This document shows positions 53,666 to 62,469 of a stretch of DNA of 64,000 nt, one piece after another. The stretch is from positions 3,224,001-3,288,000 of the forward strand of contig NZ_CP113949.1 of the NCBI RefSeq assembly GCF_026810445.1, written 5' to 3'. Position numbers and translations under genes: made by a program. Origin of the DNA: Pseudomonas sp. BSw22131. GTDB lineage: Bacteria > Pseudomonadota > Gammaproteobacteria > Pseudomonadales > Pseudomonadaceae. Under the pieces are notes generated by a model, which was not told the DNA's origin, did not search any database, and worked only from the letters and a program-made list of their open reading frames with translations. Numbering within the stretch: the first letter of the stretch is position 1; each line of letters starts with the position of its first letter.

Positions 53666-54523
53666 TCAAAGAATCGGCGTACCACCGGTCACACCGATAC
53701 GCACGCCAGAGATGTAGCTGGCTTCGTCGGACGCCAACAGCACGTACAGCGGCGCCAGTTCGGCAGGTTGGCCAGGACGTCCCATCGGAGTCTCGGCGCC
53801 GAAGCTTTTGATGTCTTCTTCGGTCATGGTCGCAACAATCAGAGGGGTCCAGATCGGCCCCGGTGCGACGCTGTTGACGCGAATATTCTTCTCCCCCAGC
53901 AACTGCGCGAGGCCGGCACTGAAGTTCGCTATCGCTCCTTTGGTGGTGGCATACGGCACAAGCGTGGGCTTGGGCTTGTCGGAATTGATCGAGCTGGTGT
54001 TGATGATCGAGCTGCCCTCAGGCATGTGCTTGATCGCCGCTTTGCAGATGCGAAAAATTGCGGTGATGTTGATGTCGAAGGTGCGCACCCATTCTTCATC
54101 GGACACCTCTTCCAGCGAGGGATGAGACATTTGAAACGCTGCGTTGTTGACCAGTACGTCGATCCGCCCAAAGCGCTCCACGGCCTGATCGACGATGTGC
54201 TGGCACTGATCCTTTTGCGCGATATCGCCGGGGATCAACAGGCATTGGCGCCCTGCTTTTTCAACCCACTGGGCGGTGGCCTTGGCGTCCTCGTGTTCAT
54301 CCAGGTAGGAAATCACCAGGTCGGCCCCTTCGCGCGCAAACGCAATGGCGACGGCCCGGCCGATGCCGCTGTCGGCACCGGTGATAACCGCGACTTTGCC
54401 GGTCAGCCGGCCGTGGCCCTTGTAACTGTCTTCACCGCAGTCGGGGACAGGATCCATGAGGTATTGCTGGCCAGGCACAGCCTGTTTTTGCACGTTGAAG
54501 GGGGGGCGCGGGTAGGATTTCAT
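53666..54523 (-). CDS. Short-chain dehydrogenase/reductase, YghA-like
   Basis: 285 residues. The N-terminal extension 'PRPPFNVQKQAVPGQQYLMDPVPDCGEDSYKGHGRLTGK' precedes the Rossmann motif 'VITGADSGIGRAVAIAFAREGADL'. The catalytic Tyr and Lys are in 'VPYATTKGAI', the Asn in 'VNNAAF', and Ser in 'NTSSINSDKP'. This extended type (YghA, general stress SDRs) is NADP(H)-linked with an unknown physiological substrate. The ATG at 54521-54523 has GGAGAA upstream. Confidence 0.88.
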   Translation of the reverse strand: MKSYPRPPFNVQKQAVPGQQYLMDPVPDCGEDSYKGHGRLTGKVAVITGADSGIGRAVAIAFAREGADLVISYLDEHEDAKATAQWVEKAGRQCLLIPGDIAQKDQCQHIVDQAVERFGRIDVLVNNAAFQMSHPSLEEVSDEEWVRTFDINITAIFRICKAAIKHMPEGSSIINTSSINSDKPKPTLVPYATTKGAIANFSAGLAQLLGEKNIRVNSVAPGPIWTPLIVATMTEEDIKSFGAETPMGRPGQPAELAPLYVLLASDEASYISGVRIGVTGGTPIL

Positions 54524-54669
54524 CAAGGGTTCTCCAGTCGTTTGAACATTCCTGTAACAGCCCGACGGCAGCGGCCGGGCAGATACGGTGTGTTGTTGCG
54601 ACTGGCAGAAGAGTGCGACGGTTCAAGGAAATTGAATGAGCGGTTTCATCGCCGCTGCACGCCCAATCC

Positions 54670-54747
54670 ATAGGAGCGAATTCATTCGCGAGACGCCGGC
54701 ACTGACTCACCTCATAACGCCGTCTCGCCAACAAGTTGGCTCTACAG
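54670..54747. repeat. REP pair, second family
   Basis: TAGGAGCGAATTCATTCGCG and AGACG at the left, CGTCTCGCCAACAAGTTGGC then TCTACA at the right. The inner AGACG and CGTCT are complementary. Related to 35782-35838 and 44548-44627. Located between the SDR gene's upstream side and the DUF1615 gene end. Confidence 0.7.
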
Positions 54748-54776
54748 AGGATCAAGCCGTTGCTGGGCCGAGGTGC

Positions 54777-55904
54777 TCATAACGCGCCGGAGGCTCGGGT
54801 CATGCATTTTCTGCGGCGGTCTTCCACGCGTTGGGCGAACCAGGCGGTGGTGAGCTTACGTGTGATCTTCGGGCTTTCCAGCACGATGCCCGGCAGAATC
54901 GCGCGTGGCAACGGCTTGCCTGCGGCCTTGTCTGCCAGGGCAAACACATCACGATAGACATCCGTCTCTTCAAATTCCAGGGTGTCGCCCTTCTCCAGCT
55001 GGCTGCGAATGGTGGTGTTGCGCAGGCCCAACTGCCGATGGAGCGAGCGCACTGCCAGTTCCGTCGCGCCAACGGACGGACTGAATCCATAACTGATCAA
55101 GTCCCCGTCGAGCGCCAGAGACGTGCCGGAAAGACGACTTACCGCACTCTGAAACGCAGCATTGCGACTGGCGTACCAGCCGGCATTGAAGTCGGCAAAA
55201 CGATAGATCGGCTGGCTGTAAGTGACCGGATAACCCAACAGGTGCGCGATGCCGAAATACATGCCGCCGCGTCGACTGAACACCTCATGACGAATAGAGC
55301 CTTCGACGGTGTACGGATAATCGCGTGCCTGCCGTTCGGCGAACTCGATACTGACCTGCATCGGCCCGGCGGTGTGCACCGGATTGAAGTTACCAAACAG
55401 GGTCTTGCCCATCGGCACCATCCCGATGAAGTCATCGAAGATCGCACTCAGGTCTTTTTCGGTGCGAGCAGCATTCAAACGCTCGTTGTAGGTCTTGCCG
55501 CCCGGCGAGCGGATATCCAGCGCCGATCGCACCAGCAAGTTGGGCACATGCACTTTACCCGCGCGACGGTCTATTTCATCACGGGCAATTTTGCCCATTC
55601 CCGGCACTGGCGGGTCCACTTGATAGTTGGACTCCTGCTCGGCAACGGCCAGGACCGAGCACAGGTTCTCTACGCTTGGGTCCAGGCCCTGAGCGTTGAA
55701 CGCGGCATAAATGTCCGTCGCCCAGCCCGGCCGGTCTGCAACGCTGGCGGGCATCAGTCGCACAATCTCCGCACGCACCACTTCAGGCGGTGGTGCAGGC
55801 GGTTTTTTCGGATGGGTGCTACAGGCCGCAAGCAACCCTGCCAGAAGCATGAGCAAAACCGCTGGATAACGCCGCAAGCTGGCGGTGAATGGCGTGGGGT
55901 ACAT
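54777..55904 (-). CDS. DUF1615 lipoprotein
   Basis: 375 residues from the ATG giving MYPTPFTAS. A lipoprotein signal with lipobox LAAC (Cys28) is followed by the DUF1615 domain ('RAEIVRLMPASVADRPGWATDIYAAFNAQGLDPSVENLCSVLAVAEQESNY'). The 'VAEQESNYQVDPPVPGMGKIA' segment looks like a lysozyme-like/transglycosylase catalytic Glu region, so peptidoglycan binding or cleavage is possible but unproved. Outer-membrane anchorage is likely. Confidence 0.82.
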   Translation of the reverse strand: MYPTPFTASLRRYPAVLLMLLAGLLAACSTHPKKPPAPPPEVVRAEIVRLMPASVADRPGWATDIYAAFNAQGLDPSVENLCSVLAVAEQESNYQVDPPVPGMGKIARDEIDRRAGKVHVPNLLVRSALDIRSPGGKTYNERLNAARTEKDLSAIFDDFIGMVPMGKTLFGNFNPVHTAGPMQVSIEFAERQARDYPYTVEGSIRHEVFSRRGGMYFGIAHLLGYPVTYSQPIYRFADFNAGWYASRNAAFQSAVSRLSGTSLALDGDLISYGFSPSVGATELAVRSLHRQLGLRNTTIRSQLEKGDTLEFEETDVYRDVFALADKAAGKPLPRAILPGIVLESPKITRKLTTAWFAQRVEDRRRKCMTRASGAL

Positions 55905-55987
55905 GTGTCCTCGACGATCAAAAAAGGCTGGGAAGCTACGCGACATCATCGACGTGAAATCCTTCGGCGATACGCCTGGCGGCGCGC

Positions 55988-57031
55988 TCACGTCATTGCC
56001 TGCGAAGGCGTACGCAGGCCAAATTGACGGCGATAGTCGCTGGGGGTCAGACCGGTGATTTTCTTGAATGTCCCGCGAAACGCCGCAGGGTCCTGGTAAC
56101 CGACGGCCCAGGCAATGTGCTCGACCGTGTCCAGACTGTATTCCAGCGATTGCCGAGCGTTGCCAACGCGCACGTGCTGGCAGTACTCAGTCGGTCTGAG
56201 GCCCGTTGCAGCGCGAAAACGACGCAGAAACGTGCGCTCTTCCATCCCCGCTCGCCGGGCCATGTCGTGCAGCGACACATCGACCGCGCCACTGGCCTGC
56301 AGCCAGTGCTGAACATGCAATATGGGGCCATCGCCATGCCCGAGTGCCGGTGAAAAGTGACGGGCGGCCTGCCCCGCCATGTCGATGTGATCAATGTCCA
56401 GAAATCGCCCGGTCGCGGCGGCCACAGCGCTGCCTTGCAGACGCTCGACCAGTCGCAATCCCAACGCTGGCCAGGCCATCATCCCTGCAGTGGTGATGAT
56501 ATCGCCGTCATCGATCATCGGCCGGTCCGCCTGGACGCGAATAGTCGGAAAACGCTCGGCCAGCAATGCGCCCTGCGTCCAGTGGGTGGTGGCAGCCCGT
56601 CCGGCGAGCAGTCCCGTCTCGGCCAGAATGAAAGCCCCCATGCACACGGCGCCGAGTATTGCGCCTTGGGCGTGTTGAGCAATCAGCCAGCGATGTGAAG
56701 ACTGCGCCTGGGTCGGCGTCGTGTGCGCGCCCAGCGACGGCGGAATGAGCACGGCAGTCAGCGGCATTGCTGCCCCCTCCAGACTGGCAAACACACGCTG
56801 AGGCTCTTCTTTCCTTTCGACAGCCCCCTCGCCATCGGTGTCATGAGGTTGCGCTGTGCGCTCCTGCGAGCGCCAATGGCTGACACGCAAAACAGGGAGC
56901 CGGTCCGATTGATGTTCATCGGCAATCCGGTTGGCGACGCAAAACAGATCCGTCAGGCCATGTACCGCTGCCGCTTGCGCGCCGGGATATACCCATACGC
57001 CGATTTCGATCACTGCCCGCTCTGGCTTCAT
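55988..57031 (-). CDS. GlxA-family AraC-type transcriptional regulator
   Basis: 347 residues. The N-terminal DJ-1/PfpI-like amidotransferase domain (about 1-195) has the nucleophile-elbow cysteine in 'LGAVCMGAFILAETGLLAGR'; the C-terminal AraC double helix-turn-helix (about 235-335) has 'MARRAGMEERTFLRRFRAATGLRPTEY'. Family members respond to small nitrogenous or carnitine-related ligands. It is divergent, over about 130 bp, from an isochorismatase-fold hydrolase gene, its likely target. Confidence 0.9.
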   Translation of the reverse strand: MKPERAVIEIGVWVYPGAQAAAVHGLTDLFCVANRIADEHQSDRLPVLRVSHWRSQERTAQPHDTDGEGAVERKEEPQRVFASLEGAAMPLTAVLIPPSLGAHTTPTQAQSSHRWLIAQHAQGAILGAVCMGAFILAETGLLAGRAATTHWTQGALLAERFPTIRVQADRPMIDDGDIITTAGMMAWPALGLRLVERLQGSAVAAATGRFLDIDHIDMAGQAARHFSPALGHGDGPILHVQHWLQASGAVDVSLHDMARRAGMEERTFLRRFRAATGLRPTEYCQHVRVGNARQSLEYSLDTVEHIAWAVGYQDPAAFRGTFKKITGLTPSDYRRQFGLRTPSQAMT

Positions 57032-57163
57032 TGTCAGTTTTGCCTCGCCTGATGTCGTTGCGGCCAATCGCGCAGACTTGCTGCGTCATCAATACTCGTT
57101 ACGCTGTTCATCACGTCACCGTTCAATCCGACACGGCCCTTTTCATAAAGCGAGAAAGCAGAC

Positions 57164-57730
57164 ATGTCCAGACAAGCACTCATCGTAGTCGATATGCAAA
57201 ATGACTACTTCCCTACGGGGAAGTGGCCGCTGGCAGGCGTCGAAGAGGCCGCCGGAAACGTTGCGCGGCTCATCGAAGCGACGCGTCGCTCAGCAAAACC
57301 AGTGGTCTTCGTGCGTCATGAATCTACCCGTGACGACGCGCCGTTCTTCGCACCTGATACGCCAGGCGCCCAGTTGCACCCCACGTTGCTCAATCGCGAC
57401 GAAGAATCCGTGGTGCTCAAACATCACATCAACGCCTTTCGCGACACGGAGCTAAAAACCATCCTTGATGACAAGTCGATTGACGAACTGCTGATCGTCG
57501 GTGCGATGAGCCATATGTGTATCGACGCCCTTGCGCGTGCCGCTGTGGATATGGGTTACAAGACCACAGTGATTCACGATGCCTGCGCGTCGAGAGACCT
57601 GGTCTTCAACGGCCTGACCATACCGGCTTCGCATGTGCATGGCGCATTCATGGCTGCACTCGAATTCGGCTACGCGCGCGTGCTGTCTACCGAAGAGTAC
57701 CTGGCCGAAAGTGAATCATCGAACCTATGA
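57164..57730 (+). CDS. Cysteine hydrolase, isochorismatase family
   Basis: 188 residues of the isochorismatase-like fold. The triad is recognisable: Asp in 'LIVVDMQNDYF' (residue 10), Lys in 'VLKHHINAF', and Cys in 'GAMSHMCIDALARAA' (about residue 118). Family members cleave amides or C-O bonds, for example nicotinamide or ureido substrates. It is divergent from a GlxA-type regulator, an arrangement seen in many Proteobacteria. The ATG has AGCGAG upstream. Confidence 0.88.
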   Translation: MSRQALIVVDMQNDYFPTGKWPLAGVEEAAGNVARLIEATRRSAKPVVFVRHESTRDDAPFFAPDTPGAQLHPTLLNRDEESVVLKHHINAFRDTELKTILDDKSIDELLIVGAMSHMCIDALARAAVDMGYKTTVIHDACASRDLVFNGLTIPASHVHGAFMAALEFGYARVLSTEEYLAESESSNL

Positions 57731-57930
57731 TTCATCGCGAGGTGCACCACAAGGGCAAGCTGATGACGCCGCTGATCCTGTAACTTCGCAGTCTCGGAGC
57801 CGGAGCGTTCATTCTCCGGCCCCCTCCTCGGCTTACCGCCGATCACCTGTGCCGCCCCCTGTCCAACTTTCCCGGATAATGCCGGTCCATACGGCCCTGA
57901 ACCCGATCATGTGAAACAGGAGAATCCTGC

Positions 57931-58575
57931 TTGAATATTGCTGGCGTCATCTTCGATTGCGACGGAACACTGGTGGACAGCGAGCGCCTGGCAGCTGGCC
58001 TGCTACGCGATATTTTGCACGACTATCAGGTGTCGTTAAGCGTCGAGGAAGTCCTGGCGCGCTTTCGCGGGTTGCAATTTGCCCTTTGCCTGCAGGGTCT
58101 TTGCGCTGACTATCCGGGCCTGCCATCCGAAGAAGTAGAACAGCGTTTCCGCAGTCAGACCTTGCCGTTGTTGCGTGAAAAGCTGAAAGAAATGCCTGGC
58201 GCCGTCGCATTTGTACGTGGTCTGAACCTGCCCAAATGCGTAGCCTCGAACGGTCCGCGCAGCAAGATCGAGACATGCCTGGGTACCGTCGGCCTGCTGG
58301 ATGAATTCGAAGGATTAATCGTAAGCGCGTACGAGGTCGATTCATGGAAGCCTTCGCCGGTGCTGATCGAAACCGCTGCACGCCTAATGGGCCTGTCAGC
58401 GCAGCAGTGTCTGCTGGTTGAAGACAGCGTGCAGGGCGTGTTGGCAGGTCTTGGGGCGGGCGCTCAAGTGGCAGGTTATGGCGACACTGACTTTTCCGAG
58501 TTTCACGATCACGCCAACTTTCACCGGGTCAAGGATTTCACCGAACTGGACACGCTGGTTCAGCGGATGCTCTGA
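57931..58575 (+). CDS. HAD-IA family phosphatase
   Basis: 214 residues from a TTG start with CAGGAG eight nt upstream. Motif I is 'FDCDGTLVDSE' (Asp nucleophile), motif II Ser/Asn is in 'KCVASNGPRSKIE', motif III Lys in 'SWKPSPVL', motif IV Asp in 'LVEDSVQGVLAGLGAG'. It resembles phosphoglycolate and sugar-phosphate phosphatases. The cap is the four-helix type. Substrate is unknown. Single gene. Confidence 0.9.
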   Translation: MNIAGVIFDCDGTLVDSERLAAGLLRDILHDYQVSLSVEEVLARFRGLQFALCLQGLCADYPGLPSEEVEQRFRSQTLPLLREKLKEMPGAVAFVRGLNLPKCVASNGPRSKIETCLGTVGLLDEFEGLIVSAYEVDSWKPSPVLIETAARLMGLSAQQCLLVEDSVQGVLAGLGAGAQVAGYGDTDFSEFHDHANFHRVKDFTELDTLVQRML

Positions 58576-58695
58576 GCCACGCTGAGTGGCAGGTGACCAG
58601 GGCGACACCGCCCGTCTATCACATCCAATCAATCGGCACTTGTGAGCAAACCGACAACCCGATACTGTACATCCAAACAGTATCGGGACTGCCCC

Positions 58696-59916
58696 ATGCA
58701 ACTGATCGACAAGCTGAGCATCCTCGCTGACGCCGCCAAGTACGATGCGTCCTGCGCCAGCAGCGCCGCACCCAAGCGCAGCTCGGAAGGCAAATCCGGC
58801 CTGGGATCAACCAACGGCATGGGCATTTGCCACAGCTATACCCCTGACGGGCGCTGCGTTTCCCTGCTGAAAATCCTCCTCACCAATTTCTGCCTGTATG
58901 ACTGCCAGTACTGTGTCAACCGGCGTTCCAGCGACGTGCCCCGCGCACGATTCAGCCCTGAAGAAGTGGTTACCCTGACGCTGGACTTCTATCGCCGCAA
59001 TTGCGTCAGCGGGTTGTTTTTAAGCTCGGGCATCATCCGCTCTGCCGACTACACCATGGAGCAGTTGATCCGCGTCGCCAGACTGCTGCGCGAAGAACAC
59101 GAGTTCCGCGGTTATATCCATCTCAAGACCATTCCCGAAGCCGATCCGTTGCTGATCCAGGAAGCAGGTCGCTACGCCGATCGTCTGAGCGTCAACATCG
59201 AACTGCCGACCAACCTCAGCCTGCAAACCCTGGCCCCGGAAAAAGAAATGGGCGCGATCAAAAAGGCCATGCAGACCATCTACACAGGCCAGCAGACAGT
59301 GCTTAACGAACCCAGGGCCCCGCGCTTCACCCCTGCCGGCCAGAGCACGCAAATGATCGTCGGCGCCGATGAAACCGATGACAGCACCATCTTGCACAGC
59401 GCCGAAGCGTTATACGGCGACTACCGGCTCAAGCGCGTTTACTACTCGGCATTCAGCCCGATCCCGAACAGCCCGAAAAGCGTGCCGCTGGCCGCTCCGC
59501 CATTGATGCGCGAGCACCGGTTGTATCAGGCTGATTTTCTGCTGCGCAGTTACGGCTACAAGGCCGACGAGTTGCTCAAAGGCCCGGGCGATCTGGCGCT
59601 GGACATTGATCCCAAGCTGGCCTGGGCGCTGGACAATCGTGATGTATTCCCTCTGGACCTGAACCGCGCGGAGCCTGCGATGATTGCGCGCATTCCCGGC
59701 ATCGGAATCCGGACCACCAAGCGTCTGGTGGAATTGCGTCGCCAACGTCGAATCCGCTATGAAGACCTGACGCGCCTGAGGTGTGTGCTGGCCAAGGCAC
59801 GACCGTTCATCATCACCAGCGATTACCACCCGCGTCAGGCAGACACCACCAGCCTGTTGCTGCGTGAGCAAATGCGTGAGCGCCCGCAGCCGCAGCAACT
59901 GGGATTGTGGGGTTAA
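58696..59916 (+). CDS. Radical SAM DNA modification/repair protein (TIGR03916 type)
   Basis: 406 residues from the ATG giving MQLIDKLSILADAAKYDASC. The radical-SAM cluster motif is C66-x3-C70-x2-C73 ('NFCLYDCQYCVNRR'). Additional cysteines lie in 'YDASCASSAAPKR' and 'GMGICHSYTPDGRC'. The C-terminal region (about 335-385, 'LDLNRAEPAMIARIPGIGIRTTKRLVELRRQRRI') is a helix-hairpin-helix, a nonspecific DNA-binding element. Together these identify the 'putative DNA modification/repair radical SAM' family. Its partner DUF4130 gene starts 7 nt after the stop. The reaction is unknown. Confidence 0.88.
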   Translation: MQLIDKLSILADAAKYDASCASSAAPKRSSEGKSGLGSTNGMGICHSYTPDGRCVSLLKILLTNFCLYDCQYCVNRRSSDVPRARFSPEEVVTLTLDFYRRNCVSGLFLSSGIIRSADYTMEQLIRVARLLREEHEFRGYIHLKTIPEADPLLIQEAGRYADRLSVNIELPTNLSLQTLAPEKEMGAIKKAMQTIYTGQQTVLNEPRAPRFTPAGQSTQMIVGADETDDSTILHSAEALYGDYRLKRVYYSAFSPIPNSPKSVPLAAPPLMREHRLYQADFLLRSYGYKADELLKGPGDLALDIDPKLAWALDNRDVFPLDLNRAEPAMIARIPGIGIRTTKRLVELRRQRRIRYEDLTRLRCVLAKARPFIITSDYHPRQADTTSLLLREQMRERPQPQQLGLWG

Positions 59917-59923
59917 CAGCCAG

Positions 59924-60823
59924 ATGATCAGCCTCGATTGTGACGACCTGTTCGACACCTGGAGACAGCAGGCACGCTGGCTGCTCAGTCACCAGATTGA
60001 TCCGGATCAGGTGAGCTGGAGCGTGCCGGACGATGCGGACCTGTTTGCCACCGACAGCCATTACCCTGAACAACATGGGCCGTTTCAGGCGCGCATCCCG
60101 ATGGCGTTGCTGGAGCTGCTGCAAAACGCTGCGCAGTATCGCGGTCAACAGCGCTGGAGCCTGTTGTATGAGGTGTTATGGAGGGTCAGCCATGGCGACC
60201 GCACTGCCATGCTGGCGGGCGATAAACTGGGCAGCGAACTGCATCGCCGGCTCAAGCAGGTCAGCCGCGAAGCCCATCATCTGCACGCCTTCCTGCGCTT
60301 TGTTGCGCTGCCACAAGCCCCGGACGCCGAAGACGAACTGGCAAAGGCTGCCCTGCTCGACACGCCCAATCTGCCGCAGTACGTGGCCTGGCACGAGCCG
60401 GCCCACGACATTCTGCAAACGGCCAGCGAGCATTTTGTGGGGCGCATGGGGCGCCATCGCTGGATGATTGCGACGCCCGAAGACGGTGTGTACTACGACG
60501 GCAAGCAGCTGATTCATCGCAGGCAATGCCCGGATACATGGCGGCAATTGGCGAAGAACGCCGATGATCCCTATGGCCAACTGTGGCTGACGTATTACAG
60601 CCACATCTTCAACCCGGCGCGACTGAACCCCAAGGTGATGCAGGGTCACTTACCTGCCAGGTTCTGGAAAAACCTCCCTGAAGGCCCGCTGATTCCGGCG
60701 CTGATCAGCCAGGCCCGTACCGGCAAACAACGCGATGGCCAGGCAAGCGAAATAGCTGCCCGCCCTGGCAAACAGATCCGTAGCGACAAACAGGGCTCGG
60801 ACTTTCACAAAAGCGCGAATTAG
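59924..60823 (+). CDS. DUF4130 / TIGR03915 DNA-metabolism protein, without UDG domain
   Basis: 299 residues from the ATG 7 nt after the radical-SAM stop. The body (about 1-260) is the DUF4130 domain: 'HLHAFLRFVALP', 'YVAWHEPAHDILQTASEHFVGRMGRHRWMIATP', 'LWLTYYSHIFNPARLNPKVMQGHLP'. In many bacteria this domain is fused to a C-terminal UdgX/uracil-DNA-glycosylase domain; here the protein ends after a 35-residue basic tail (GKQRDGQASEIAARPGKQIR...), with no UDG sequence downstream. It is expected to act with the radical-SAM protein on DNA. Confidence 0.85.
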   Translation: MISLDCDDLFDTWRQQARWLLSHQIDPDQVSWSVPDDADLFATDSHYPEQHGPFQARIPMALLELLQNAAQYRGQQRWSLLYEVLWRVSHGDRTAMLAGDKLGSELHRRLKQVSREAHHLHAFLRFVALPQAPDAEDELAKAALLDTPNLPQYVAWHEPAHDILQTASEHFVGRMGRHRWMIATPEDGVYYDGKQLIHRRQCPDTWRQLAKNADDPYGQLWLTYYSHIFNPARLNPKVMQGHLPARFWKNLPEGPLIPALISQARTGKQRDGQASEIAARPGKQIRSDKQGSDFHKSAN

Positions 60824-60874
60824 CGGCATTGCGGCATCAGGGTGCCGCAGGACGGTCGCCGATCAGGTACCTCG

Positions 60875-61843
60875 TCAGCCCGCCAACATCGCAGCGTAGC
60901 GCGGCAAGTCGATATTGCCGCCGCTGATGATCACCCCGACGCGCTGTCCCTTGAGTTGCTCCCTCATATGCCACGCCGCAGCGAATCCCAGGCAGCCAGT
61001 GGGCTCGACCACCATTTTCATGCGCTCGGCGAAGAAGCGCATGGCGGCGATCAGTTGATCGTCATCGGCGGTCAGGATGTCGTTTACATCACGACGAATG
61101 ATCTCGAACGTGATGTCGCCCAATTGCTGGGTTTGCGCACCGTCGGCAATGGTTTTAGGCGTATCGATACGCACATGGCTGCCAGCACGAAAAGAAAGTT
61201 GTCCGTCATTGCCCGCCAGCGGCTCAACGCCGAACAGCGTGCACTCAGGTGCCAGGGCACGCGTCGACAGCGCCGAACCCGCCAGTAGCCCGCCGCCACC
61301 CAGACACACGAACAGCGTGTCCAGCACGCCCACTTCTTCAAACAGCTCCTTGGCCGCGGTGCCCTGCCCGGCAATGATGTCAGGGTGATCGAAAGGGGGA
61401 ATCAACGTGTAGCCATGGGTGATCGCGAGATCACGACCAATGGCCTCGCGGTCTTCCTTGTAGCGGTCATACAGCACCACTGTCGCGCCGTATTCACGGG
61501 TCGCGGCGATCTTCGCCGCAGGGGCATCGTGCGGCATGACGATGGTTGCAGGGATGCCCAGAAGCTGCGCCGACAGGGCGATGCCCTGCGCGTGATTGCC
61601 TGACGAAAACGCCACCACACCGCGCTTGCGCTGATCGGCATCGAACCTGGAGAGCGCATTGAAGGCGCCCCGAAACTTGAACGCACCCATGCGCTGAAAA
61701 TTTTCACACTTGAAAAACACGCTGGCGCCAAAGGCCTGATCAACCGTGCGCGAGGTCAGCACGGGGGTCGTGTGGGCGTGCCCGTGGATGCGATGGGCGG
61801 CGGCAACGACGTCGTCATAAGTCGGAAGCAAGTGGTTTTCCAT
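60875..61843 (-). CDS. Threonine/serine dehydratase-type PLP enzyme
   Basis: 322 residues of fold-type II PLP enzymes. The Schiff-base Lys is in 'GAFKFRGAFNAL', the phosphate loop is 'LGGGGLLAG', 'SSGNHAQGIA' binds the substrate carboxylate, and 'SGGNIDL' ends the fold. It lacks the C-terminal ACT domains of biosynthetic IlvA, as in catabolic threonine dehydratase, threo-3-hydroxyaspartate ammonia-lyase and serine racemase. It deaminates a hydroxy amino acid. Start chosen at ATG 61843; the preceding GTG at 61849 is possible. Confidence 0.88.
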   Translation of the reverse strand: MENHLLPTYDDVVAAAHRIHGHAHTTPVLTSRTVDQAFGASVFFKCENFQRMGAFKFRGAFNALSRFDADQRKRGVVAFSSGNHAQGIALSAQLLGIPATIVMPHDAPAAKIAATREYGATVVLYDRYKEDREAIGRDLAITHGYTLIPPFDHPDIIAGQGTAAKELFEEVGVLDTLFVCLGGGGLLAGSALSTRALAPECTLFGVEPLAGNDGQLSFRAGSHVRIDTPKTIADGAQTQQLGDITFEIIRRDVNDILTADDDQLIAAMRFFAERMKMVVEPTGCLGFAAAWHMREQLKGQRVGVIISGGNIDLPRYAAMLAG

Positions 61844-62469
61844 AATCACCTTGGCAAGCTGGAGGATTGAAAATCAGTGCGTCGTGATCAAAACACACTG
61901 GGGCCACCCGGACAATTTCAAACTGCCCCCGCTAACAAATCCGAATCGGCCAAAGCCCCGTAATCAGTGACTTTTCAGTCACGGATCGACCTTCGCGTAT
62001 TGAGAGAAAGAATTATGTAGTGATCAAAAATAATCACTACATATCGGTTGACGAAGGGGTTTTTCGCTTGCATAGTTCAACCGTCTCCCCGATCGGGAGA
62101 ACTGGCAAACGTAACCCGAGCACGTTCGGCAAGCCGTCGAACCGTTACCTGATGTGTGCTGCCCACAAGGCAGATTGATGAAGCTGAACCGGCATGATCG
62201 TCCAACCAAGGACCGAGAGAAGCTGGCGAAACGTCCTCATGACGCTTGTGGTCGACCGCGTAAAGTCGCCAGTGTCCTCATGACGTCCGCCACTTCTCCC
62301 CCTTCGTTTCGACCCTTCCCGTAGTCTTCCTCCATCAACACTACATCAGCCCGGCCCAGACCCGGCTCCGTGTATCAACGGACCTTGCCTGTTTGCCCGT
62401 TACACAGTGATGCACCCAAACGCTCGAACCAACCAGATGGATTAACACGCGGTCAAAGGGGTATTAAAA
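61844..62469. other. Long intergenic region with a palindrome
   Basis: 626 bp without a gene. It contains a perfect 11-bp inverted repeat at 62014-62043, an AT-rich tract (62005-62060), and a 12-bp direct repeat GTCCTCATGACG at 62233-62244 and 62274-62285. The region divides the dehydratase gene from the 109-residue gene at 62470 and must include at least one promoter. Confidence 0.6.
62014..62043. promoter_or_regulatory. Perfect inverted repeat, possible operator
   Basis: TATGTAGTGAT (62014-62024), 8-nt spacer, ATCACTACATA (62033-62043). The arms are exact complements and AT-rich against a GC-rich background. A dyad of this size is what a dimeric regulator would bind; no T-run follows, so it is not a terminator. 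The identity of the binding protein is unknown. Confidence 0.5.

Noticed and set aside
57728..57784. 18-codon frame overlapping the cysteine hydrolase stop (ATGA)
   Set aside because: Too short to support; no ribosome binding site of its own and no visible feature.
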